This document shows, piece after piece, positions 1-4,856 of a DNA stretch of 6,503 nt. The notes beneath the pieces are model-generated. The model searched no databases and was not told the DNA's origin. It saw only the letters and a list, made by a program, of their open reading frames with translations. The stretch comes from Clostridiales bacterium (GTDB lineage Bacteria; Bacillota_A; Clostridia; Lachnospirales; Bianqueaceae), in NCBI GenBank assembly GCA_019423265.1, contig JAHZBS010000135.1:1-6503 (forward strand), read 5' to 3'. Made by a program: the position numbers and the translations under genes. Numbering within the stretch: position 1 is the first letter of the stretch; every line of letters starts with the position of its first letter.

Positions 1-718
1 GCGAAAGATCTCCGCGGTCCGCAGCCTCTACAAGTATTTTTACAAAAAGGAAAAGATTAAGGGCAACCCGGCCATGCTGGTCAGCACTCCCAAAATCCAC
101 GATAAGAATATTATCCGACTGGATGTACACGAGATTGCCCGTCTGTTGGACGAGGTGGAATCCGGCGATAAGCTGACGAAGCGCCAGCGGGTCTACCACG
201 AACATACCCGCGTCCGGGACCTCGCGCTGATCTCTGTGCTTTTGGGGACGGGGATGCGGGTCTCTGAATGTGTCGGCCTGAATCTGACCGATATTGATTT
301 TGAGAATAATGGACTTCGGATTGTGCGAAAAGGCGGCAATGAGTCCATACTCTATTTTGGGGATGAGGTCGAACAGGCCCTCCGCGACTATCTCCAACAG
401 CGAAAACAGATCCTTCCGCTGGACGGACACGAGGATGCTCTCTTTTTATCCCTCAAAAAAAGCAGGATCACCGTCCGCGCGGTTGAAAACCTGGTGAAAA
501 AGTACGCGCAGACCGTTACCCAGCTAAAAAATATATCGCCCCACAAACTGCGCAGCTCCTATGGAACAGAGCTGTACAATGAGACAGGCGATATCTATCT
601 CGTAGCGGATGTGCTGGGCCATAAGGACGTCAATACAACGCGAAAGCACTATGCGCAAATTGAAGATTCCCGGCGCCGCAGTGCCGCCAACGTGGTGAAG
701 CTTCGAAAAGAGGAATAG
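1..718 (+). CDS. Tyrosine recombinase (Xer/phage integrase family), 5'-truncated by window edge
   Basis: This enzyme cuts and rejoins DNA through a catalytic tyrosine. The reading frame is open from base 2, well before the first ATG at 74. The upstream residues (RKISAVRSLYKYFYKKEKI, then NPA) look like the end of the N-terminal core-binding domain of XerC/XerD proteins, so the true start lies outside the window and roughly 60-90 residues are missing (inference from family length). The catalytic domain is intact. Numbered from the ATG at 74, I see Arg62 (GTGMRVSE), Lys86 (RKGGNE), His157 and Arg160 (HKLRSS), His183 (LGHKDVNTT) and the nucleophile Tyr193 (KHYAQI). HKLRSS replaces the more usual HxLRHS/T. 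It is convergent with the fucO-like gene and shares its terminator. It may be a housekeeping chromosome-dimer resolvase or an accessory recombinase; the target site is not visible. No mobile-element ends or att repeats were seen nearby. Confidence 0.93.
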   Translation, partial: RKISAVRSLYKYFYKKEKIKGNPAMLVSTPKIHDKNIIRLDVHEIARLLDEVESGDKLTKRQRVYHEHTRVRDLALISVLLGTGMRVSECVGLNLTDIDFENNGLRIVRKGGNESILYFGDEVEQALRDYLQQRKQILPLDGHEDALFLSLKKSRITVRAVENLVKKYAQTVTQLKNISPHKLRSSYGTELYNETGDIYLVADVLGHKDVNTTRKHYAQIEDSRRRSAANVVKLRKEE

Positions 719-727
719 GGAAGAACA

Positions 728-773
728 AAAAACGACAGGAAGTGACCATAATTGTTCGCTTCCTGTCGTTTTT
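728..773. terminator. Bidirectional intrinsic terminator between recombinase and fucO-like gene
   Basis: An 18-bp stem, perfect except for one G-U pair, joins 728-745 to 756-773 around a 10-base loop. The outer five pairs are A-T, giving a T run at the 3' side on the plus strand and a T-rich tail on the minus strand (complement of the A run at 727-732). It lies 9 bases past the recombinase stop and 25 bases past the stop of the opposing dehydrogenase gene, so it can end both transcripts. Confidence 0.92.
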
Positions 774-798
774 ATACGTAAACGTTCGATCAAGCGGT

Positions 799-1950
799 TT
801 ATTCCATCAGCTTGAGATAGAGAGCCTTGATCTCTTCTACGCTTGTATCCCGAGGATTTCCTGGACGGCAAGCGTCCGCATAGGCGGATTCTGCCAGGAA
901 ATCTACGTCCTCGCGCTTCACGATATCCTTCAAATCCGCGGGGATGCCCACATCGGCTGACAGCTGCCGGACTGCGTCCACAGCCGCCTTTCGATATTCA
1001 TCCTGTGTCATGCTCTCCACACCCTTGACGCCCATAGCCTCCGCGATCTTCTTATATTTATCGCCGGTCGCCGGTGCGTTGTATTCCATAATGGTGGGAA
1101 GGAGAATCGCATTGGCCACACCGTGCGGCGTGTCATACAGGGCGCCTAGGCCGTGGGCCATGCTGTGTACGATTCCCAGTCCAACATTGGAGAAGCCCAT
1201 CCCCGCCACATACTGGGCCAGCGCCATGCCATCCCGGCCCTCAGGAGTATTGTTCACAGCGCCGCGCAGATGCTGGGCAATAAGCTCAATCGCTTTCAGA
1301 TGAAACATATCCGTCATCTCCCAAGCGCCTTTTGTGATATAGCCTTCAATGGCGTGGGTCAGCGCGTCCATTCCGGTGGCCGCCGTCAACCCTTTGGGCA
1401 TACTCGCCATCATATCAGGATCGATAACGGCTACCTCCGGTATGTCGTGGGTGTCAACACAGACAAACTTCCGTTTCTTCTCCACATCCGTGATGACATA
1501 ATTGATCGTAACCTCCGCCGCCGTTCCCGCTGTCGTGGGGACTGCAATGGTAAAGACCGCGTGATTCTTTGTGGACGCCACCCCCTCCAGGCTCCGGACA
1601 TCTGCAAATTCAGGGTTTTCCGCGATGATTCCAATCGCCTTGGCCGTATCCATAGAGGAACCGCCGCCAATGGCAACGATACAATCCGCCCCTGACGCTT
1701 GAAAGGCTGCTACGCCGTGCTGCACATTCTCAATGGTAGGATTGGGCTTGATATCCGAGTAAATCTCATACGCGATGGACGCCTGCTCCAATATGTCCGT
1801 GACCTTTTTGGTTACCTGGAACTTGATTAGATCTGGGTCCGAACAGACAAACGCTTTTTTATACCCTCTTGCCTGTATCTCCGTGGCAATTTCTGCGATC
1901 GCGCCTTTCCCGTGATACGAAACTGTGTTTAGAACAATACGATTCGCCAT
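799..1950 (-). CDS. fucO: Iron-dependent lactaldehyde reductase / alcohol dehydrogenase, FucO type
   Basis: This is a group III (iron-activated) NAD-dependent alcohol dehydrogenase of 383 residues, the length of E. coli FucO, with long near-identical blocks (for example PTTAGTAAEVTINYVITD and DALTHAIEGYIT). FucO reduces L-lactaldehyde to 1,2-propanediol in the cytoplasm during fermentation of fucose or rhamnose; relatives also act on glycolaldehyde and other short alcohols. The nucleotide-binding GGGS motif is at residues 95-98. The expected metal ligands are present: Asp195, His199, His262 and His276 (GIVHSMAHGLGALYDTPHG). The frame stays open to a TTG at 1965, but that codon overlaps the GGAGG at 1959-1963. 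The ATG at 1950 is 8 bases after GGAGG and gives MANRI, matching the FucO N-terminus, so I use it. The gene stands alone: no fucose or rhamnose genes are visible, so the physiological substrate is uncertain. It has its own promoter at 2013-2041 and ends at the 728-773 terminator. Confidence 0.93.
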   Translation of the reverse strand: MANRIVLNTVSYHGKGAIAEIATEIQARGYKKAFVCSDPDLIKFQVTKKVTDILEQASIAYEIYSDIKPNPTIENVQHGVAAFQASGADCIVAIGGGSSMDTAKAIGIIAENPEFADVRSLEGVASTKNHAVFTIAVPTTAGTAAEVTINYVITDVEKKRKFVCVDTHDIPEVAVIDPDMMASMPKGLTAATGMDALTHAIEGYITKGAWEMTDMFHLKAIELIAQHLRGAVNNTPEGRDGMALAQYVAGMGFSNVGLGIVHSMAHGLGALYDTPHGVANAILLPTIMEYNAPATGDKYKKIAEAMGVKGVESMTQDEYRKAAVDAVRQLSADVGIPADLKDIVKREDVDFLAESAYADACRPGNPRDTSVEEIKALYLKLME

Positions 1951-1958
1951 ATCATCGA

Positions 1959-1963
1959 CCTCC
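1959..1963 (-). promoter_or_regulatory. Ribosome binding site of fucO-like gene (decides start)
   Basis: GGAGG on the minus strand, 8 bases before the ATG at 1950. It overlaps the upstream in-frame TTG at 1965, which makes that codon an unlikely start. Confidence 0.85.
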
Positions 1964-1965
1964 AA

Positions 1966-2006
1966 GTAAATTTACGTCTCACAACGCAATTTTGTATAAA
2001 TCTACA
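1966..2006. promoter_or_regulatory. Candidate operator palindromes in fucO-like leader
   Basis: Two dyads lie between the predicted transcription start (about 2006) and the ribosome binding site. One is the perfect 10-bp palindrome GTAAATTTAC at 1966-1975. The other is an imperfect dyad, TGTATAAATCTACA at 1993-2006, with TGTA/TACA ends, sitting on the predicted start point. Dyads in this position commonly bind repressors. I could not match either one to a named regulator such as Rex. AT-rich sequence yields such dyads by chance, so this is tentative. Confidence 0.25.
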
Positions 2007-2012
2007 CCATAT

Positions 2013-2041
2013 ATTATACTCCTGTTGGTATCTTTTGTCAA
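2013..2041 (-). promoter_or_regulatory. Sigma-A promoter of fucO-like gene (perfect consensus)
   Basis: On the minus strand, TTGACA (2041-2036) and TATAAT (2018-2013) are separated by exactly 17 bases. Both hexamers match the housekeeping consensus at all 12 positions. The predicted leader is about 55 bases. Confidence 0.9.
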
Positions 2042-2074
2042 ATGCTTACTATAGCGCCCCCGATCACATAGACA

Positions 2075-2106
2075 AGAAAGGCCACTCCCTATGAGGTGGC
2101 CTTTCT
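2075..2106 (-). terminator. Intrinsic terminator after putP-like gene
   Basis: An 11-bp perfect stem (AGAAAGGCCAC at 2075-2085 with GTGGCCTTTCT at 2096-2106) encloses a 10-base loop. It lies 48 bases past the putP stop. The downstream minus-strand tail is only moderately T-rich. It also separates putP from the fucO promoter that starts 34 bases further on. Confidence 0.7.
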
Positions 2107-2153
2107 CTATAATATTTATAATCGTTCCCATGCCATCCGTCCCAATAGATGAC

Positions 2154-3683
2154 TCAGGACTCCAAGGTTTTGTCGATCTCCACGTCGTTGCCCGAGGCAA
2201 CCAGAGCAAATTCCCTTTGAATGGCTTCCTCCGGCTCCTTCGTCAACAGACTGACGACGAAAAAGGCGACCAAGCCCACAAGAAAACCGGGGAGCAGGGA
2301 GTACAGTCCTGTTGACGCCGCTAAGGTAGCGCCGCCGAATTTAATATAATCCCAGATGATGACCGTCAGACCTCCGCCGATCATGCCAAAAGCAGCTCCG
2401 ATTTTATTGCCTCGCTTCCAGAAAAGGCTCAGCAGAACGACAGGGCCGAAGGTAGCGCCAAAGCCTGCCCAGGCGTTAGAGACCAGATCCATGACACTGC
2501 TCTTAGGATCCAGCGCGATACAGAATGCGATGGCGGCAACGACGATGGTTACAATTCGACTCAGCCGAAGGAGACTTTTGTCCGACGCATTTTTATTGAC
2601 GACGCCTTTATAGAGATCCTGCGAAATGGAGGAAGCCGTGACGAGAAGCTGTGAGTCTGCCGTAGACATAATGGCGGCGAGAACGCCGCACAGCAGAATA
2701 CCGCCGATCAGGAGCATTAACGGATTCCCTTTGAAAATCTCCAGGATCATGGAGATAAAGACTTTTTCTTTGTTGTCGGTGCCGAGGTTCGGAAGAAAAG
2801 CGCGTCCGATAACGCCAATGGCACAGGCAGCGCCCAAAGACAGAATAACCCACGTAATGGCGATAACCCTAGACTTTCTGACTTCCCGATTATTTTTGAT
2901 CGCCATAAAGCGAATTAAAATATGGGGCATCCCAAGATATCCCAGCGCCCAGGCCAGCTGTGAGACCAGGGACACAGCCGTGATCCTCTCCCCTCCATTG
3001 TACAGCGGATTCAGAAAATGGGGAGTTCCTGTACTGTTCAGCTGCCCTAATCCGCCCATAAGGTTCAGCGCCACGGCAGGCACGATCAAAATGGCGAAGA
3101 GCATCAATAAGCCCTGTATGAAATCTGTCCAGCAGACGGCCATGAATCCGCCGAGAAAGGTATAGGACAAGATTACAACCGCGCCGATGATGAGCGCATA
3201 TGTATACTCGATTCCAAAAATGGTTTGGAAAAGCTGGGCGCCCGCTGAAAAAGCTGAGGCGGTATAGACGAGAAAGAAGATCATGATAAAGAGAGAGGAG
3301 GCGATCTTCAAAATTCCCTTTGTATCGTGGAAGCGGTTCTGAAAATACTCCGGGAGCGTCAAGGCGTTGCCCGCCACGATGGTGTACCTCCGCAGTCTGG
3401 CTGCGATGAAGATCCAGTTGATGGCCGTGCCGAGGGCCAGGCCGACGGCAATCCATATCTGGCCTGTGCCAAGCGCATAGATGGCGCCGGGCAATCCCAT
3501 GAGCAGCCAACCGCTCATGTCGGAGGCCTGCGCGCTGAGGGCCGCTACCCAGCCGCTAAGTTTACGGCCTCCTAAAAAGTATTCCTCCGAATTCTTCGTT
3601 CTCCCATAGTACCGAAATCCTATGGCGAGCATAATCCCTAAATACATGATGAATGCGATGATAATCCATATCCGATCGTCCAT
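2154..3683 (-). CDS. putP: Sodium/proline symporter, PutP type (SSS family)
   Basis: This is a membrane transporter that imports L-proline with sodium. It has 509 residues (E. coli PutP has 502) and many hydrophobic segments, consistent with the 13-helix LeuT-fold layout of the sodium:solute symporter family. Key PutP residues fall at the same numbers as in E. coli: Asp55 in LSAQASDMSGWLLMGLPG (sodium site) and Tyr140 in FFLVYTASA (substrate site). The WALGYLGMPHILIRFMA block carries the Trp and Tyr used in proline binding. The Ser-Thr of the second sodium contact is present in AAIMSTADSQLLV. I use the ATG at 3683 because AGGAGGGG lies at 3689-3696 and the protein then begins like PutP. The frame opens further, to a TTG at 3758, but that codon is part of the -35 box. 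The gene has its own promoter and terminator. No proline dehydrogenase (putA) gene is nearby, so proline may serve as osmolyte, nitrogen source or Stickland acceptor (inference). Confidence 0.94.
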   Translation of the reverse strand: MDDRIWIIIAFIMYLGIMLAIGFRYYGRTKNSEEYFLGGRKLSGWVAALSAQASDMSGWLLMGLPGAIYALGTGQIWIAVGLALGTAINWIFIAARLRRYTIVAGNALTLPEYFQNRFHDTKGILKIASSLFIMIFFLVYTASAFSAGAQLFQTIFGIEYTYALIIGAVVILSYTFLGGFMAVCWTDFIQGLLMLFAILIVPAVALNLMGGLGQLNSTGTPHFLNPLYNGGERITAVSLVSQLAWALGYLGMPHILIRFMAIKNNREVRKSRVIAITWVILSLGAACAIGVIGRAFLPNLGTDNKEKVFISMILEIFKGNPLMLLIGGILLCGVLAAIMSTADSQLLVTASSISQDLYKGVVNKNASDKSLLRLSRIVTIVVAAIAFCIALDPKSSVMDLVSNAWAGFGATFGPVVLLSLFWKRGNKIGAAFGMIGGGLTVIIWDYIKFGGATLAASTGLYSLLPGFLVGLVAFFVVSLLTKEPEEAIQREFALVASGNDVEIDKTLES

Positions 3684-3688
3684 TTCAT

Positions 3689-3696
3689 CCCCTCCT
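3689..3696 (-). promoter_or_regulatory. Ribosome binding site of putP-like gene
   Basis: AGGAGGGG on the minus strand. The GGAGG core ends 7 bases before the ATG at 3683 and fixes that start over the upstream TTG. An out-of-frame ATG at 3688-3686 lies too close to the site to be used. Confidence 0.85.
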
Positions 3697-3715
3697 AGTT
3701 TTATTGTACAGGTAT

Positions 3716-3729
3716 AAAGCATACGTTCT
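3716..3729 (-). promoter_or_regulatory. LexA-like box at putP promoter (weak match)
   Basis: The minus strand reads AGAACGTATGCTTT directly after the TATAAT box. It matches 11 of 14 positions of the Gram-positive LexA consensus CGAACRNRYGTTYC, with a good left half (GAAC) and a degraded right half. It occupies almost the same position relative to the -10 box as one of the boxes at the LysM gene. It may be a real low-affinity site or chance. Confidence 0.3.
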
Positions 3730-3758
3730 ATTATAGCGAATAAAGTAAGATTTGGCAA
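3730..3758 (-). promoter_or_regulatory. Sigma-A promoter of putP-like gene
   Basis: On the minus strand, TTGCCA (3758-3753) and TATAAT (3735-3730) are 17 bases apart. The -10 is perfect and the -35 differs at one position. The leader to the ATG at 3683 is about 40 bases. Confidence 0.85.
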
Positions 3759-3791
3759 TAGTTTTGGGGTTTTTCCGGATCAAGATATTAT

Positions 3792-3815
3792 AAAAAAAAC
3801 GGCGCCAAGGCGCCG
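3792..3815 (-). terminator. Intrinsic terminator of the YneA-like LysM gene
   Basis: A compact GC-only hairpin, CGGCGCC with GGCGCCG at 3800-3815, is followed on the minus strand by eight T residues (complement of 3792-3799). It lies 19 bases past the stop of the LysM gene and is a textbook Rho-independent terminator. Confidence 0.92.
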
Positions 3816-3834
3816 CGTCAATCCGTAAACATCT

Positions 3835-4194
3835 CTACTCGTTGGAGACCGAGTAAATTGGCAGAATCAACGACTGTCCCGATACAATGGTATCAGAGGA
3901 CATTTGATTAAGCCTTTTAATCTCACTGACGTACCGGCGAACATCCATTCCCTCCGCCTTGTACTGCTGCGCAATGGTCCACAGACAGTCCCCTGCGCCG
4001 ATGGTGACAGACTGATACGTCTTGACATTCAGCTCTTCCGCCCGGGCAGCATGGCGGATCCCCTGCGCGATCAACAGCGATAATAAGATGATGACCAGCG
4101 CTGAGAGAATGACCAGCAGCCTGCGGTACCGGGCAAGCAGCTTCCTTTTATGCGCTGTTCTAGCCGTCACATGTGTAGTTTGATATGTAGTCAT
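3835..4194 (-). CDS. yneA: YneA-like SOS cell-division inhibitor: membrane-anchored LysM protein
   Basis: This is a 119-residue protein with a basic N-terminal stretch of about 25 residues (HKRKLLARYRR), one membrane helix at about 26-46 (LLVILSALVIILLSLLIAQG) and an external LysM domain at about 60-113 (GDCLWTIA, an inserted KAEGMDVRRYVSEIKRLNQ block, then SGQSLILP). This order, the size and the insert within LysM match YneA of Bacillus, a LexA-controlled protein that halts septation during DNA damage. The control region supports the call: a consensus promoter is overlaid with LexA-like boxes. I start at the ATG at 4194 because GAGGG lies 6 bases upstream; an in-frame ATG at 4212 has no ribosome binding site and would add 6 residues. 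Its N-terminal cytoplasmic tail is longer than in B. subtilis YneA. The single cysteine (Cys70) replaces the usual Thr/Ser of the GDTLW motif. Without the SOS signals the default would be a LysM protein of unknown role. Confidence 0.78.
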   Translation of the reverse strand: MTTYQTTHVTARTAHKRKLLARYRRLLVILSALVIILLSLLIAQGIRHAARAEELNVKTYQSVTIGAGDCLWTIAQQYKAEGMDVRRYVSEIKRLNQMSSDTIVSGQSLILPIYSVSNE

Positions 4195-4200
4195 CAGAAT

Positions 4201-4206
4201 CCCTCT
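4201..4206 (-). promoter_or_regulatory. Ribosome binding site of the LysM gene (decides start)
   Basis: AGAGGG on the minus strand ends 6 bases before the ATG at 4194. The alternative ATG at 4212 is preceded by a TTCTTGTTAG stretch with no Shine-Dalgarno sequence. Confidence 0.7.
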
Positions 4207-4218
4207 TTTCATCTAACA

Positions 4219-4232
4219 AGAACAATTGTTTG
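4219..4232. promoter_or_regulatory. LexA-like box A in the leader of the LysM gene
   Basis: The plus strand reads AGAACAATTGTTTG, containing GAAC-AATT-GTTT and the perfect palindrome AACAATTGTT (4221-4230). It fits GAAC-N4-GTTC with one core mismatch. It lies in the untranslated leader, downstream of the predicted transcription start. Confidence 0.55.
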
Positions 4233-4233
4233 C

Positions 4234-4247
4234 CGATAGTATGTTCT
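4234..4247. promoter_or_regulatory. LexA-like box B at the transcription start of the LysM gene
   Basis: The minus strand reads AGAACATACTATCG just after the -10 box. One half-site (GAACAT) is perfect and the other is degraded; overall 11 of 14 positions match CGAACRNRYGTTYC read on the plus strand. It covers the predicted start point. Confidence 0.45.
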
Positions 4248-4248
4248 T

Positions 4249-4277
4249 ATTATAATGCGAACATGCATTCTTGTCAA
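4249..4277 (-). promoter_or_regulatory. Sigma-A promoter of the YneA-like gene (perfect consensus)
   Basis: On the minus strand, TTGACA (4277-4272) and TATAAT (4254-4249) are 17 bases apart, a 12 of 12 match. A LexA-like box fills most of the spacer. A promoter this strong needs tight repression, which fits an SOS gene that must be silent in undamaged cells. Confidence 0.92.
4258..4271. promoter_or_regulatory. LexA-like box C within the promoter spacer of the LysM gene
   Basis: The plus strand reads CGAACATGCATTCT, matching 12 of 14 positions of CGAACRNRYGTTYC (GAAC-ATGC-ATTC). It lies between the -35 and -10 hexamers, where bound LexA would block RNA polymerase directly. Confidence 0.72.
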
Positions 4278-4280
4278 GGG

Positions 4281-4308
4281 GATTTTTAGAAAATTTTAGA
4301 ATTTTTAT
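4281..4308 (-). promoter_or_regulatory. AT-rich UP-element-like tract upstream of the YneA-like promoter
   Basis: Directly upstream of the -35 box, the minus strand carries three short A-tracts (AAAAA, AAAA, AAAAA) spaced roughly one helical turn apart. Such tracts bind the alpha subunit C-terminal domain of RNA polymerase and raise promoter strength. The assignment is from base composition and position only. Confidence 0.4.
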
Positions 4309-4322
4309 GGACCATACGTTCG
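4309..4322. promoter_or_regulatory. LexA-like box D, upstream site between the divergent genes
   Basis: The minus strand reads CGAACGTATGGTCC, matching 13 of 14 positions of CGAACRNRYGTTYC, the best match in the window; the one mismatch is G for T in the right half. It lies about 32 bases upstream of the -35 box of the LysM gene and about 60 bases upstream of the divergent DUF4234 promoter. That is too far for simple occlusion of either, so it may assist cooperative LexA binding or be left from a lost divergent promoter. Confidence 0.65.
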
Positions 4323-4381
4323 CAAAGTCCTCCCATCTTCACTGGCATTTCTCTGAAATTATAAAAATCTATTATAAGCAA

Positions 4382-4410
4382 TTGACATATAGAGCGTGAT
4401 TCAGTAAAAT
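4382..4410 (+). promoter_or_regulatory. Sigma-A promoter of the DUF4234 gene
   Basis: TTGACA (4382-4387) and TAAAAT (4405-4410) are separated by 17 bases. Eleven of 12 positions match consensus. No LexA-like box overlaps it. The leader is about 35 bases. Confidence 0.85.
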
Positions 4411-4431
4411 AGTAGAGAGAGGAATCATATT

Positions 4432-4440
4432 AAAGGAGGT
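4432..4440 (+). promoter_or_regulatory. Ribosome binding site of the DUF4234 gene
   Basis: AAAGGAGGT is a full-strength Shine-Dalgarno sequence, but it stands 11 bases before the ATG at 4452, a longer gap than usual. No alternative start codon falls closer in any useful position. Confidence 0.75.
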
Positions 4441-4451
4441 TCTACATACCT

Positions 4452-4814
4452 ATGCAACAAAAAAGTCTTCCCCTATGTATCGTATTGTCCATCGTCACCT
4501 GTGGCATCTACGGAATCTATTGGTTTATCTGCATGACCAATGACTCCAACCAGCTGTCCAACCAGACCAACGCGCCCTCCGGCGGAATGGCGTTTCTCCT
4601 GACGCTTGTCACCTGTAATATCTATGGCATCTATTGGGCCTACAAGATGGGTGAAAAGCTTGATCAAGCCAAAACGCAGCGCGGTATTCCCAGCAGCAAC
4701 AGCAATGTTCTCTATCTTGTCTTAGAATTGCTCATGCCCATAGTCGGCTGGGCCCTGATGCAGAATGAGATCAATCGCCTCATCGCAACAGACAGTGGCC
4801 AGCCCCAGCAGTAA
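4452..4814 (+). CDS. DUF4234 family small membrane protein
   Basis: This is a 120-residue protein with three likely membrane segments, at about 5-27, 45-66 and 86-104. The first two segments each contain the sequence VTCxIYGIYW (TCGIYGIYWFICMTND and TCNIYGIYWAYKMGEKLD), and the third is followed by LMQNEINRLI. This layout is what I know of the DUF4234 family, widespread in Firmicutes, whose biochemical role is not established; I assign no function. The C-terminal tail is short and polar (DSGQPQQ). The gene is divergent from the YneA-like gene, has its own promoter and is followed 42 bases later by a strong terminator, so it is probably monocistronic. The intergenic LexA-like box D raises a possible but unsupported SOS link. 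Confidence 0.85.
   Translation: MQQKSLPLCIVLSIVTCGIYGIYWFICMTNDSNQLSNQTNAPSGGMAFLLTLVTCNIYGIYWAYKMGEKLDQAKTQRGIPSSNSNVLYLVLELLMPIVGWALMQNEINRLIATDSGQPQQ
4494..4637 (+). repeat. Internal duplication in the DUF4234 gene
   Basis: Two in-frame 30-base copies, 4494-4523 and 4608-4637, match at 25 of 30 bases and both encode VTCxIYGIYW. They start the ends of the first and second membrane segments. The conservation reflects a family-level helix duplication plus shared codon choice. Confidence 0.85.
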
Positions 4815-4856
4815 CAGGAAAGTCACCGGTTGACAATCTGAGAAGGAATTCGATGT

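Noticed and set aside
1..718. Integron, transposon or prophage boundary at the recombinase
   Set aside because: No att-like repeats, terminal inverted repeats, phage genes or gene cassettes are visible in the window; only the recombinase itself is present.
775..792. Possible catabolite repression (cre) site, TACGTAAACGTTCGATC
   Set aside because: Only partial resemblance to the cre consensus, and it lies between a terminator and the 3' end of the fucO-like gene, where CcpA would have no obvious promoter to act on.
524..871. Minus-strand open frame crossing the recombinase end, the terminator and the fucO end
   Set aside because: It runs through a strong terminator hairpin and overlaps two real genes; no start signals.
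1153..1695. Plus-strand open frame of about 180 codons opposite the fucO-like gene
   Set aside because: It lies wholly antisense to a clear dehydrogenase gene, has no ribosome binding site and its translation is rich in Arg, His and Pro with no recognisable domain.
1966..1992. Rex (redox repressor) operator in the fucO leader
   Set aside because: TTGTGAGAC on the minus strand resembles one half of a Rex site, but the expected inverted half (TCACAA) is missing.
2890..3510. Minus-strand open frame of about 206 codons inside putP in another frame
   Set aside because: Out-of-frame shadow of the symporter gene; composition is that of a shifted membrane protein and no start signals are present.
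4271..4302. Possible plus-strand promoter next to LexA-like box D (TTGTCA and TAGAAT)
   Set aside because: The hexamers are 20 bases apart and weak; a far better promoter at 4382-4410 serves the plus-strand gene.
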